Of a stretch of 64,000 nucleotides of DNA, positions 42,933 through 50,692 are shown piece after piece. The notes beneath the pieces are model-generated. The model was given only the letters and a program-made list of their open reading frames with translations, made no database searches and was not told where the DNA came from. Position numbers and translations under genes: made by a program. This stretch comes from CAMDHY01 sp046156265 (GTDB lineage Bacteria > Pseudomonadota > Alphaproteobacteria > Rhizobiales > Segnochrobactraceae). How positions within the stretch are numbered: the stretch's first letter is position 1; each line of letters opens with the position of its first letter. The stretch is from the NCBI RefSeq assembly GCF_046156265.1, contig NZ_JAWDIR010000002.1:124001-188000 (forward strand), written 5' to 3'.

Positions 42933-43814
42933 GTGCCCTTCGCCACCACCGACGACGGCGTCCGCCTCTTCTACGACAGCGTCGGCGAGGGCGTGCCGAT
43001 CGTCTTCGTGCACGAGTTCGGCGGCAACCACTGGAGCTGGGAGCCGCAGGTCGCAGCCTTCGCCCGCCGCCATCGCTGCATCACCTACGCCGCCCGCGGC
43101 TATCCGCCGTCGGACATTCCCGCCGACGTGTCGTCCTATAGCCAGGCCCGCGCCGCCGACGACATCATCGCCGTCATGGACGCTGCCGGCATCGACAAGG
43201 CCCACATCGTCGGCCTGTCGATGGGCGGCTTCGCCTGCCTGCACGCCGGCCTGCGCCACCCCGGACGGCTGCTGTCGATCGTCGCCGCCGGCGCCGGCTA
43301 CGGCGCCGAGAAGGCGCACGAGGCCTATTTCCAGGGCATCTCCAACACCGTCGCCGACAATTTCGAGCGCCAGGGCTCGGCCGCCTTCGCCCCCGTCTAT
43401 GCCGAGGGCGCCTCGCGCGTGCAGTTCCAGGCGAAGGACCCCGCCGGCTGGCGCCTGTTCGCCGAGCGGCTCGCGAAGCACGATGCCCGCGGCGCCGCCA
43501 ACACCATGCGCGGCGTGCAGGCGAAGCGGCCCTCGCTCTACGATCTCGAGGACGACTTCCGCCGCCTCGCCCTGCCGGTGCTGATCCTCGTCGGCGACGA
43601 GGACGACCACTGCCTGCAGCCGGGAATTTTCCTCAAGCGCACGATCCCGCGCTCCGGCCTCGCCGTCTTCCCGAAGACCGGCCACACGCTGAACCTCGAG
43701 GAACCCGCGCTCTTCAACACCCTCGTCGCCGAGTTCCTCGCCCAGGTCGCAGCCAACCGCTGGGGACCCCGCGACCCGCGCGCCGACCCGGCGCAGATCA
43801 TGCGGACGAAATGA
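42933..43814 (+). CDS. Alpha/beta hydrolase
   Basis: 293 residues from a GTG (GGGAG upstream), 11 bases after the SDR stop. The fold is evident: PIVFVHEFGGNHWSW (oxyanion), nucleophile elbow GLSMGGFACLHAG, acid in LILVGDEDDHCLQP, and His in FPKTGHTLNLEEPALFN. It hydrolyses an ester, amide or C-C bond. In this operon, ring-opening or cleavage of an acylated intermediate is plausible. The stop overlaps the next start (ATGA), so the two are coupled. Confidence 0.9.
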   Translation: MPFATTDDGVRLFYDSVGEGVPIVFVHEFGGNHWSWEPQVAAFARRHRCITYAARGYPPSDIPADVSSYSQARAADDIIAVMDAAGIDKAHIVGLSMGGFACLHAGLRHPGRLLSIVAAGAGYGAEKAHEAYFQGISNTVADNFERQGSAAFAPVYAEGASRVQFQAKDPAGWRLFAERLAKHDARGAANTMRGVQAKRPSLYDLEDDFRRLALPVLILVGDEDDHCLQPGIFLKRTIPRSGLAVFPKTGHTLNLEEPALFNTLVAEFLAQVAANRWGPRDPRADPAQIMRTK

Positions 43815-45070
43815 CCGCCGCCGCCGCCCTCGCCACTGCCGATCCGGCCGCCCACGTCGATGCCGGCCGGCTGCTCGCCCGCCTCGACGCCCTCGCCCGC
43901 CACGGCGCGCGGGCGGACGGCGGCGTCGACCGGCCGGCACTCGGGGAGGCCGAGATCGCCGCCCGCGCCGAGCTCGTCGCCTGGGGCCGTGCGAGCGGCC
44001 TCGAGCCCGCCACCGACGCCCTCGCCAACCTCTTCCTGCGCCTGCCGGGCCACACCGACACGGCGCCGGTCCTCGCCGGCTCCCACATCGACAGCCAGCC
44101 GACCGGCGGCCGCTTCGACGGCACCGTCGGCGTGCTCGCGGCGCTCGCCGCCGTCGAGGCGATCCAGGCGGCCGGCATCGTGCCGAAGCGGCCGATCGAG
44201 GTGGTCGCCTGGATGAACGAGGAGGCCTGCCGCTTCGCCCCCGGCATGATGGGCTCGGAAGCCTTTGCGGGCCTCAAGACCGCCGATGAAATCTTGCCGA
44301 TCACCGATGCTGCCGGCATCACCGTCGGCGAGGCCGCCGCGGCGGTGCTGGCCGCCGACGACGATGTGCCCCTGCGCCCGCTGCCGGGCACCGCCCACGC
44401 CTTCGTCGAGGCCCACATCGAGCAGGGCACCGTGCTGGAACAGGCCGGCGTTCCGCTCGGCGTCGTCACCGGCATCCAGGGTACCCGTCGCTACCGCGTC
44501 CGCGTCACCGGCGAGGCCGCCCACGCCGGCACCACCGCCCGCGCCGACCGCCGCGACGCGCTGATGGCAGCGATGCGGATGATCGCCGCGGTCGAGGACC
44601 TGACGCGGGAGGCCGCCGACACCCTCTTCACCGTCGGCCTGTTCGAGGTGAAGCCGAACGCCCCCTCCGTCATCCCGGCGGAAGCCTTCTTCTCGATCGA
44701 TATCCGCCAGGCCGACGACGCCGTGCTCGACCGCCTCGGCACCGCCATCCCCGAGACGCTCGCCGCCAACGCCGGCCCCTGCGCCGTCGAGGTCCGCCAG
44801 ATCGCCCACGCCCCCTCCGTCGCCTTCGACGAGGGCCTGCGCCGCACCCTCTACGACGCCGCAGCCAACCTCGCCGCGCCGGCGATCGACGTCTTCTCCG
44901 CCGCCGGCCACGACGCCCGCTCGCTTGCCCGGGTCTGCCCCACCGCCATGGTCTTCATCCCCTGCCGCGGCGGCGTCAGCCACCACCCGTCGGAGCACGC
45001 CGAAGCCGAGCACATCGTGCTCGCCGCCCGCGTTCTCGCCACCACGCTCGCGAGGCTCGCCGATGGCTGA
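43811..45070 (+). CDS. M20-family Zn-dependent amidohydrolase (N-carbamoyl-L-amino acid/allantoate type)
   Basis: 419 residues. Typical of the AllC/beta-ureidopropionase/HyuC group: metal-binding GSHIDSQPTGGRFDGTVGV, WMNEEACRFAPGMMGSEAF (metal and base Glu), FVEAHIEQGTVLEQAG, the dimerisation-domain segment RVTGEAAHAGTTARADRRDA, and SAAGHDARSLARV (final His). It removes a carbamoyl or ureido group, releasing NH3 and CO2. This suggests that the pathway substrate contains or is converted to an N-carbamoyl or ureide compound. It overlaps both neighbouring genes. Confidence 0.9.
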   Translation: MTAAAALATADPAAHVDAGRLLARLDALARHGARADGGVDRPALGEAEIAARAELVAWGRASGLEPATDALANLFLRLPGHTDTAPVLAGSHIDSQPTGGRFDGTVGVLAALAAVEAIQAAGIVPKRPIEVVAWMNEEACRFAPGMMGSEAFAGLKTADEILPITDAAGITVGEAAAAVLAADDDVPLRPLPGTAHAFVEAHIEQGTVLEQAGVPLGVVTGIQGTRRYRVRVTGEAAHAGTTARADRRDALMAAMRMIAAVEDLTREAADTLFTVGLFEVKPNAPSVIPAEAFFSIDIRQADDAVLDRLGTAIPETLAANAGPCAVEVRQIAHAPSVAFDEGLRRTLYDAAANLAAPAIDVFSAAGHDARSLARVCPTAMVFIPCRGGVSHHPSEHAEAEHIVLAARVLATTLARLADG

Positions 45071-45884
45071 GCCGCGCCCCACCCCGGCACCCCCGGCGGA
45101 CGCCCCGGTCGTCGACGTCCGCGATGTCTCCCTCGTCTATGCCGGTGACCGCGGCGCCGCCGGCCTGCGCGCCCTCGACCGCGTCTCGCTCGCCGTCGCC
45201 AAGGGCAGCTTCGTCTCGCTCATCGGCCCCTCCGGCTGCGGCAAGAGCACGTTGCTGCGCATCGTCGCCGACCTGCTCGCCCCCACCGCCGGCACCGTCA
45301 CCGTCGGCGGCGCCACCCCGAAGGCCGCCCGCCTCGCCCGCCAGATCGGCTTCGTCTTCCAGGATCCCGCCTTGCCGGAGTGGCGGCGCATCCTCGACAA
45401 CGTCGTGCTGCCGCTCGAACTGCGCGGCGTCGACCGCGCCGCCCGCGAGGCGCGCGGCCGCGAGCTGATGCGCGTCGTCGGGCTCGAGGGCTTCGAGCGG
45501 TCGTGGCCGCGCCAGCTCTCCGGCGGCATGCGCCAGCGCGCCGCCATCGCCCGGGCGCTCTCCACCGAGCCGCGCGTGCTCCTGATGGACGAGCCCTTCG
45601 GCGCGCTCGACCAGATCACCCGCGACCGCCTCAACATGGAGCTCGCCGCCATCCACGAGCAGACCGGCGTCACCGTCCTCTTCGTCACCCACTCGATCCG
45701 CGAGGCGGTGCTTCTGTCCGACAAGGTGGTGGTGATGACGCCGCGGCCGGGCCGCATCACCCGCGTCATCGATGTCGACTTGCCGCGCCCGCGCCGGCTC
45801 GCGACCCGTGACGACGACGCCTTCCAGGCCCTGGTGCGCGAAGGCAACCGCGAGCTCGAGCGAGGCTATGCCGATGCCCTCTGA
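45063..45884 (+). CDS. ABC transporter ATPase (SsuB/TauB/ThiZ type)
   Basis: 273 residues. Walker A IGPSGCGKSTLLRIV, Q-loop FVFQDPALPEWRR, signature LSGGMRQRAAIARAL, Walker B VLLMDEPFGALD, H-loop FVTHSIREAV. The subfamily imports nitrate, taurine, sulfonates or pyrimidines together with NMT1/SsuA binding proteins. The ATG at 45063 lies eight bases inside the end of the M20 gene. The frame is open upstream to 44925, but that is a shadow. Confidence 0.94.
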   Translation: MAEPRPTPAPPADAPVVDVRDVSLVYAGDRGAAGLRALDRVSLAVAKGSFVSLIGPSGCGKSTLLRIVADLLAPTAGTVTVGGATPKAARLARQIGFVFQDPALPEWRRILDNVVLPLELRGVDRAAREARGRELMRVVGLEGFERSWPRQLSGGMRQRAAIARALSTEPRVLLMDEPFGALDQITRDRLNMELAAIHEQTGVTVLFVTHSIREAVLLSDKVVVMTPRPGRITRVIDVDLPRPRRLATRDDDAFQALVREGNRELERGYADAL

Positions 45885-46677
45885 GCCCGTGGCCCTCGCG
45901 CGTCCGCCGCTCGCCCGCTGGTTCCCGCTGGTCTGGCCGCCGATCGTCACCTTCGTGGTGATCGTCTCGCTCTGGCAGGGCGCCGTCACCTTCTTCGAGA
46001 TCCCGGTCTACGTGCTGCCCTCGCCGGTGCGCGTCTGGGAGGCGTTCTGGGCGGCGCCGACGACGCTGCTCGGCCACGCCGGCATCACGCTGTTCGAGGC
46101 GATGTCGGGCTTCGTGCTCGGCTCGGCGCTCGGCGCGCTGCTCGGCGTCGCCTTCGCCTATTCGCCGTTCATGGCGCGCGGCTTCATGCCCTACGTCATC
46201 GCCGCGAACACGATTCCGGTGGTGGCGATCGCGCCGATCATCATCATCTGGTTCGGCCACGGCCTCGGCTCGAAGATCGCCGTCACCACCTTCCTGTCGT
46301 TCTTCCCGCTCGCCCTCAACATGATGAAGGGCCTGCAGTCCTACGACCGGGTGGTGATGGACGTCTTCCACGTCGCCGCCGCGACCCCGGCCCAGCGCTT
46401 CTTCAAGATGCGGCTGCCGAGCGCGCTCCCTTATGTCTTCGTCGGTCTCAAGATCAACGTCACCTTCTCGGTGATCGGCGCCATCGTGGCGGAGTTCGTG
46501 CAGGCCGACCGCGGCCTCGGCTTCGTCATCATGACCACCTACCGGATGCTGGCGATGCCCCGCCTGTGGGCGGCGATGATCATCTCGGCGCTCATCGGCA
46601 TTCTGTTCTTCGCGCTCGTCGCCCTGATCGAGCGCTTAGCGATCCCCTGGCACGCTTCCATGCGCGAGCCGCAATGA
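45874..46677 (+). CDS. ABC transporter permease (SsuC/TauC type)
   Basis: 267 residues with about six transmembrane helices (PPIVTFVVIVSLWQGAV, LFEAMSGFVLGSALGALLGV, IPVVAIAPIIIIWFG, AAMIISALIGILFFALVALI). The EAA loop that contacts the ATPase is FHVAAATPAQRFFKMRLPSA. The ATG at 45874 has GAGG 8 bases upstream and overlaps the ATPase gene by 11 bases. It forms the channel of the importer. Confidence 0.93.
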   Translation: MPSEPVALARPPLARWFPLVWPPIVTFVVIVSLWQGAVTFFEIPVYVLPSPVRVWEAFWAAPTTLLGHAGITLFEAMSGFVLGSALGALLGVAFAYSPFMARGFMPYVIAANTIPVVAIAPIIIIWFGHGLGSKIAVTTFLSFFPLALNMMKGLQSYDRVVMDVFHVAAATPAQRFFKMRLPSALPYVFVGLKINVTFSVIGAIVAEFVQADRGLGFVIMTTYRMLAMPRLWAAMIISALIGILFFALVALIERLAIPWHASMREPQ

Positions 46678-46741
46678 CGGGGACGACAATACCGACGGGG
46701 AAGGTCCTTCCGGAAAGTCACCAGCAGAGGGGACTGCAACC

Positions 46742-47746
46742 ATGAAGAAGTCGCTCACCACGCTCATCGCCGGCGCCGCGCTCGCCGCCGCCTTCGCCAC
46801 ATCCGCCGCCGCCGAGACGCTCCGCCTCGAGTGGATCATCCAGGGCCAGTTCGCCGGCCCGCTGATGGCGCTCGAGAACGGCTGGTACAAGGAGGCCGGC
46901 GTCGATATCGAACTCGTCCCGGCCGGCCCGGACATCAAGCCGGCCGTCACCGTCGCGCAAGGGTCCGACACCTTCGGCATCGGCCACCCGAACCAGATCA
47001 TCGCCGCCCGCTCGAACGGCGCGCCGCTCGTCATGGTCTCGCAGTACGGCCAGAAGAGCGTCACCACCTACATCGCCCGCAAGTCGTCCGGCATCACCTC
47101 GATCAACGACATGAAGGGCCGCAGCGTCGGGCTGTGGTTCGGCGGCGACGAGCAGGAGTTCCTCGCCATGCTGGCGAAGGCCGGCATCGACCAGGGCGAC
47201 GTCAAGATCGTCAGCCAGGGCTACGACATCGTCGGCTGGCTGAACGGCGACTACGAGGTGATGCAGGTCACCCTCTACAACGAGCTGCAGCAGGTCTACG
47301 CCCAGGGCATCAAGAAGGAGGACCTCGTCTTCATCGACGCCTCCGAGCAGGACCTGGCGATGGTCTCGACCGGCCTGTTCACCACCGAGGCGGTGATCAC
47401 CGAGAAGCCCGAAGCCGTGCAGGCCGTCGTCGACGCGACGCTGCGCGGCTGGCAGGCGGCCTTGGCCGACCCGCAGAAGGCGGCCGAGGTGGTGGTGAAG
47501 TACAACAGCGAGCTGAAGGTCGAGGAGCAGGTCGCCCAGATCAAGGCGATGGGCGAGCTCTTCTGCACCGGCCCGACCTTGAAGGGCGAGTTCGGCATCT
47601 CGGTGCTGAAGGACTGGGAGACGGTCCAGCAGATTCTCCTCGACGCCAAGCTGATCGACGCGCCGATCGACCTGACGAAGGCCTTCACCAACGCCTTCTG
47701 GCAAAAGGCCCCGGCGGCCTACAAGACGATCCCCTGCGCGGGGTGA
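46742..47746 (+). CDS. ABC transporter substrate-binding protein (NMT1/THI5-like)
   Basis: 334 residues. A clear signal peptide (MKKSLTTLIAGAALAAAFAT, cleavage after SAAA) is followed by an NMT1-type domain: LEWIIQGQFAGPLMALENGW, GSDTFGIGHPNQIIAARSNG, MKGRSVGLWFGGDEQEF, CTGPTLKGEF. NMT1-like proteins bind pyrimidines, thiamine precursors, riboflavin precursors or related small molecules. With the ATPase and permease just upstream it completes an importer. It is followed by a 566-base palindrome-rich gap and then a second, diverged binding-protein gene. Confidence 0.93.
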   Translation: MKKSLTTLIAGAALAAAFATSAAAETLRLEWIIQGQFAGPLMALENGWYKEAGVDIELVPAGPDIKPAVTVAQGSDTFGIGHPNQIIAARSNGAPLVMVSQYGQKSVTTYIARKSSGITSINDMKGRSVGLWFGGDEQEFLAMLAKAGIDQGDVKIVSQGYDIVGWLNGDYEVMQVTLYNELQQVYAQGIKKEDLVFIDASEQDLAMVSTGLFTTEAVITEKPEAVQAVVDATLRGWQAALADPQKAAEVVVKYNSELKVEEQVAQIKAMGELFCTGPTLKGEFGISVLKDWETVQQILLDAKLIDAPIDLTKAFTNAFWQKAPAAYKTIPCAG

Positions 47747-47804
47747 GCCGAGGCGGGGCGGCGGTGACCGCCGTGACGCGGGCACCTGGGTACCGGTGCG
47801 CGCG

Positions 47805-48289
47805 CCCTCCCCCCTTCGTGGGGGAGGTGGCGGGCGAAGCCCGCCGGAGGGGACCGCCGCGCGAACGCGCGGCGGTGCGGCAGGCTCGGCGGCGTCTTCC
47901 CTTCTCCCGGCCCTGCCGGGAGAAGGTGGCGCGAAGCGCCGGATGAGGGCGCCGCGCAAAGCGCGGCGGGCGGCAGGCGAAGACGTCCAACGCCCCACCC
48001 GCGGCGGCCCCCCCTCCCTACCCTCCCCCGCGAGGGGGGAGGGTTCGCGTCGTGGGTGGGGGAACGGATTTTCCCTGACGTCAGGGACGCCAAAAGACCT
48101 ACGAAAACCCTCCCCCCTCGCGGGGGAGGTGGCCGGCGAAGCCGGTCGGAGGGGGGGAGCCACGAACTCGGCGCAGGCGGTCGTGCACCCTCCCCGCTCT
48201 GCTGCATCGCCGCACCGCCGACGGCTGACGCCGCCGGCGGCCCTCCCCGGACCGCTGACGCGGTCCGACCCTCCCACAGGGGGAGGGTC
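47805..48289. repeat. Cluster of REP-like palindromic elements
   Basis: A mosaic of G+C palindromes built on one plan: CCCTCCCCC, short loop, GGGGGAGG, then GGCnnGCGAAGCnnGCC, then GGAGGGG. Clear copies are at 47805-47852 and 48109-48158. Related or partial ones are at 47900-47949 (CTTCTCCCGG...CCGGGAGAAGGTGGCGCGAAG), 48020-48044, and 48241-48289 in a rearranged form. A separate 16-bp perfect palindrome TCCCTGACGTCAGGGA lies at 48072-48087. They split the operon between the two binding-protein genes. No open frame here looks real. Confidence 0.75.
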
Positions 48290-48312
48290 AAGCACTCGCC
48301 GGAGCCATTCCC

Positions 48313-49248
48313 TTGCCCCGCACCGTCCGCATCCGGCTCCTCTGGCACAAGCAGGCGCAGTTCGCCGGCTACCTGCTCGCCGAACAGCTCGGCCTCGCCC
48401 GCGCCCGCGGCGTCGAGATCGAATGCCAGGGCATCGACTTCTCCTGCGGCCCGATCGAGGCGGTGCTGACCGGGGCGGCCGAGATGGCCGTCGCGAGCCC
48501 CTCGCACATCCTCGAATGCCGGCGGCCGCGCGACCTCTCGCTGGTGCTCGCCATCCAGCAGCAGAGCCCGCTGGTCTATCCCGTCCGCCGCGACGCCGGC
48601 GTCGCGACGCTGGCCGACCTCGCCGGCCGGCGCGTCGGCGTCTGGCCGGGCGGCGAGGACCTCGAGCTCCGCTTCATGCTGGCGACCGCCGGCCTCGCCC
48701 GGGACGCGGTCACGCGCTTGCCGATGAACGACACCGTGCCGGCGTTCCTGGCCGGCGACATCGCCAGCGCCCAGATGACCGCCTATCACGAGCTCCACGA
48801 GGTCGAGGCCGCACTGGGCAAGGACGCGATCACCGTGTTCACCGCCGGAGCCCTCGGCTGTAGCCTGCTGAAGGACGGCCTCGTGGTGTCGCGGACGCTG
48901 ATCGGCGAGGACCCCGCCACCGTACAGGCCGTCGTCGACGCCGTGCTGGAGGGCTGGACGATCGCCTTCGACGACCCCGACCGCGCCGTCGCCGCCTGCC
49001 TGGCGGCCCGCCCCGACATCGACGAGGCGCACCACCGCGCCCAGCTCGCCGACATCCGCGCGCTGTCGCTCACCGGCGCCACCCGCGTGCGCGGCCTCGG
49101 CTACCCCGATCCCGAGCACGTTGCCCGCGCTGCCGCGGCGATGGCTGCAGTCGGCGAGCCGGTCGACGCAGCGGTGGCCGCCGGCGTGGTCGACCTGCGC
49201 TTCTGGTCCGCCGCCCCGGCCAAGAGCCGCCGGAGCGAGTGGCCGTGA
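48313..49248 (+). CDS. Second NMT1/SsuA-like binding protein, without signal peptide
   Basis: 311 residues from a TTG with GGAG 8 bases upstream. It aligns by eye with the mature part of the previous binding protein (LLWHKQAQFAGYLLAEQLGL against LEWIIQGQFAGPLMALENGW; LAGRRVGVWPGGEDLELRFM against MKGRSVGLWFGGDEQEFLAM) but begins directly with the first beta-strand. Either it is a cytoplasmic NMT1-fold enzyme or sensor, or its exported N-terminus was lost where the palindromic elements now lie. Its stop overlaps the start of the DAO-type oxidoreductase gene (GTGA), so it is still translated with the operon. Confidence 0.85.
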   Translation: MPRTVRIRLLWHKQAQFAGYLLAEQLGLARARGVEIECQGIDFSCGPIEAVLTGAAEMAVASPSHILECRRPRDLSLVLAIQQQSPLVYPVRRDAGVATLADLAGRRVGVWPGGEDLELRFMLATAGLARDAVTRLPMNDTVPAFLAGDIASAQMTAYHELHEVEAALGKDAITVFTAGALGCSLLKDGLVVSRTLIGEDPATVQAVVDAVLEGWTIAFDDPDRAVAACLAARPDIDEAHHRAQLADIRALSLTGATRVRGLGYPDPEHVARAAAAMAAVGEPVDAAVAAGVVDLRFWSAAPAKSRRSEWP

Positions 49249-50447
49249 GCACCGCTCTGCCGAAGACCGCCGACGTGGTCGTCGTCGGTGGCGGCATCGT
49301 CGGCGCGGCGACGGCGCAGGCGCTCGCCCGCGCCGGGATGAAGCCGCTGGTGCTGGAGAAGGGCGCCTTCGGTGGCGCCGTCTCGGGCGCCAGCCTCGCC
49401 TGCATCTCCACCCACATGATGGACCTCGAGGAACTCAAGCTGCTCGCCTGGACGCGGGCGCGCTGGGCCGAGCTCGACGCCGAGATCGGCGGCTTCGAAT
49501 ACAACCGCTGCGGCCAGCTGCGCTTCATCGCCCGCGAGGCCGACATCGCCGTCGCCGAGGGCTGGATCGCCGCCGAGCGCGCCGCCGGGCTGACGCCGGA
49601 GCTCCTCGACCCCGCCGCCGTCCGCGAAATCGAGCCGGCCCTGACCGGCCCGATCCTCGCCGCCTCCTGGTCGGCGCTCGACGCCGTCGTGAACCCCTTC
49701 CTCGCCGTCCGCGCCCTGCTGGCCGATGCCCAAAGGCACGGCGCCACCGTCCGCGCCCACACGCACGTCACCGCCGTCCGCACGGACGGTGGCCGCGTCA
49801 CGGGCGTCGCGACGCCCGCCGGCACCGTCGACACGCCGCATGTGGTGCTCGCCGCCGGACCGTGGGCGGCGAAGCTCGCCGCACCGCTCGGCGTGGTGCT
49901 GCCGATGCTGCCGCGCAAGGCGCAGTGCCTCGCCACCGTGCGCGTGCCGCCGGTCATCCGCCGCGTCGTCGGCGCCTGCGAGAGCGCCGGCGGCGTCGAG
50001 GCCGGCTACACCCAGATCCAGCAGGCGCGCGAGGGCCAGGTGCTGTTCAACACCGTGCTCGCCGGCGGCACGGCGCAGGCCGGCGGCGCGGACAAGAACG
50101 ATGGCACCGGAGCCGCCGCCGTGACGCCTCCCCCGGTCGTGCCGCCCGTCGACCTCGCCTTCGTGCGCGATTCCGTCGAGACGCTGCTCTGGCTATTCCC
50201 CGGCCTCGCCGACATCGCGGTGCTGCGGTCGTGGGTGCGCTACGAGGCGGTGACGCCGGACAGCCGCTTCGTCGCCGGCCCGGCCGGTCCGGATGGCCTG
50301 TGGATCGCCGCCGGCGACAACGGCACCGGCTTCGTCCGCTCGCCGGCGATCGGTCGGCTGATCACCGACGGCATCCTCGAGCGCGATCCCCCGTTCGATA
50401 CCGCGCTCTACCGCGCCGACCGCTTCGCCATGGCGGCGGCGGCATGA
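49245..50447 (+). CDS. FAD-dependent amine oxidoreductase, DAO family (HcnC/beta-subunit type)
   Basis: 400 residues. An N-terminal FAD-binding dinucleotide fold (VVVVGGGIVGAATAQALARA, LEKGAFGGAVSGASLA), a DAO substrate domain, and a C-terminal FAD motif (GLWIAAGDNGTGFVRSPAIG). It resembles the catalytic beta subunit of D-hydroxyproline dehydrogenase, opine oxidase and HcnC, which work with the small [2Fe-2S] protein and the larger FAD protein encoded next. GTG 49245 has GGAG 9 bases upstream. It should oxidise an amine or cyclic imino acid and pass electrons through the complex to a respiratory carrier. Confidence 0.9.
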   Translation: MSTALPKTADVVVVGGGIVGAATAQALARAGMKPLVLEKGAFGGAVSGASLACISTHMMDLEELKLLAWTRARWAELDAEIGGFEYNRCGQLRFIAREADIAVAEGWIAAERAAGLTPELLDPAAVREIEPALTGPILAASWSALDAVVNPFLAVRALLADAQRHGATVRAHTHVTAVRTDGGRVTGVATPAGTVDTPHVVLAAGPWAAKLAAPLGVVLPMLPRKAQCLATVRVPPVIRRVVGACESAGGVEAGYTQIQQAREGQVLFNTVLAGGTAQAGGADKNDGTGAAAVTPPPVVPPVDLAFVRDSVETLLWLFPGLADIAVLRSWVRYEAVTPDSRFVAGPAGPDGLWIAAGDNGTGFVRSPAIGRLITDGILERDPPFDTALYRADRFAMAAAA

Positions 50448-50692
50448 GTGCGATCGTGATCACGGTCGATGGCGACCGGCTGGAGACCCGAGCCGGCATG
50501 ACGGTGGCCGCCGCCCTGATCGCCGCCGACCGGCCGGTCCTCCGCCGCAGCCCCCGCGCCGGCACGCCACGCGGCGTCCACTGCGGCATGGGCCATTGCT
50601 TCGAGTGCCTCGTCACCATCGACGGCACCCCCGCCCGCCGCGCCTGCCTCGTCGAGGTCCGCGACGGCATGGCCGTGGAGACGGGGCGGTGA
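50444..50692 (+). CDS. [2Fe-2S] small subunit of the amine dehydrogenase (HcnA/gamma type)
   Basis: 82 residues. The Cys set HCGMGHCFECLVTIDG...RACL is the ferredoxin-like cluster motif of the SoxA N-terminus, HcnA and hydroxyproline dehydrogenase gamma. The first ligand of the usual CxxxxCxxC pattern is preceded by GVH. Coupled on both sides: ATGA with the DAO gene and GTGA with the FAD/NAD gene. It transfers electrons between the two flavoprotein subunits. Confidence 0.92.
   Translation: MSAIVITVDGDRLETRAGMTVAAALIAADRPVLRRSPRAGTPRGVHCGMGHCFECLVTIDGTPARRACLVEVRDGMAVETGR

Noticed and set aside
48072..48087. 16-bp perfect palindrome TCCCTGACGTCAGGGA as an operator; it also contains the CTGACG core found at 13.3 kb
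   Set aside because: A single inverted copy inside a field of palindromic repeats, without the tandem 11-bp spacing of the peptide promoter; probably coincidental.
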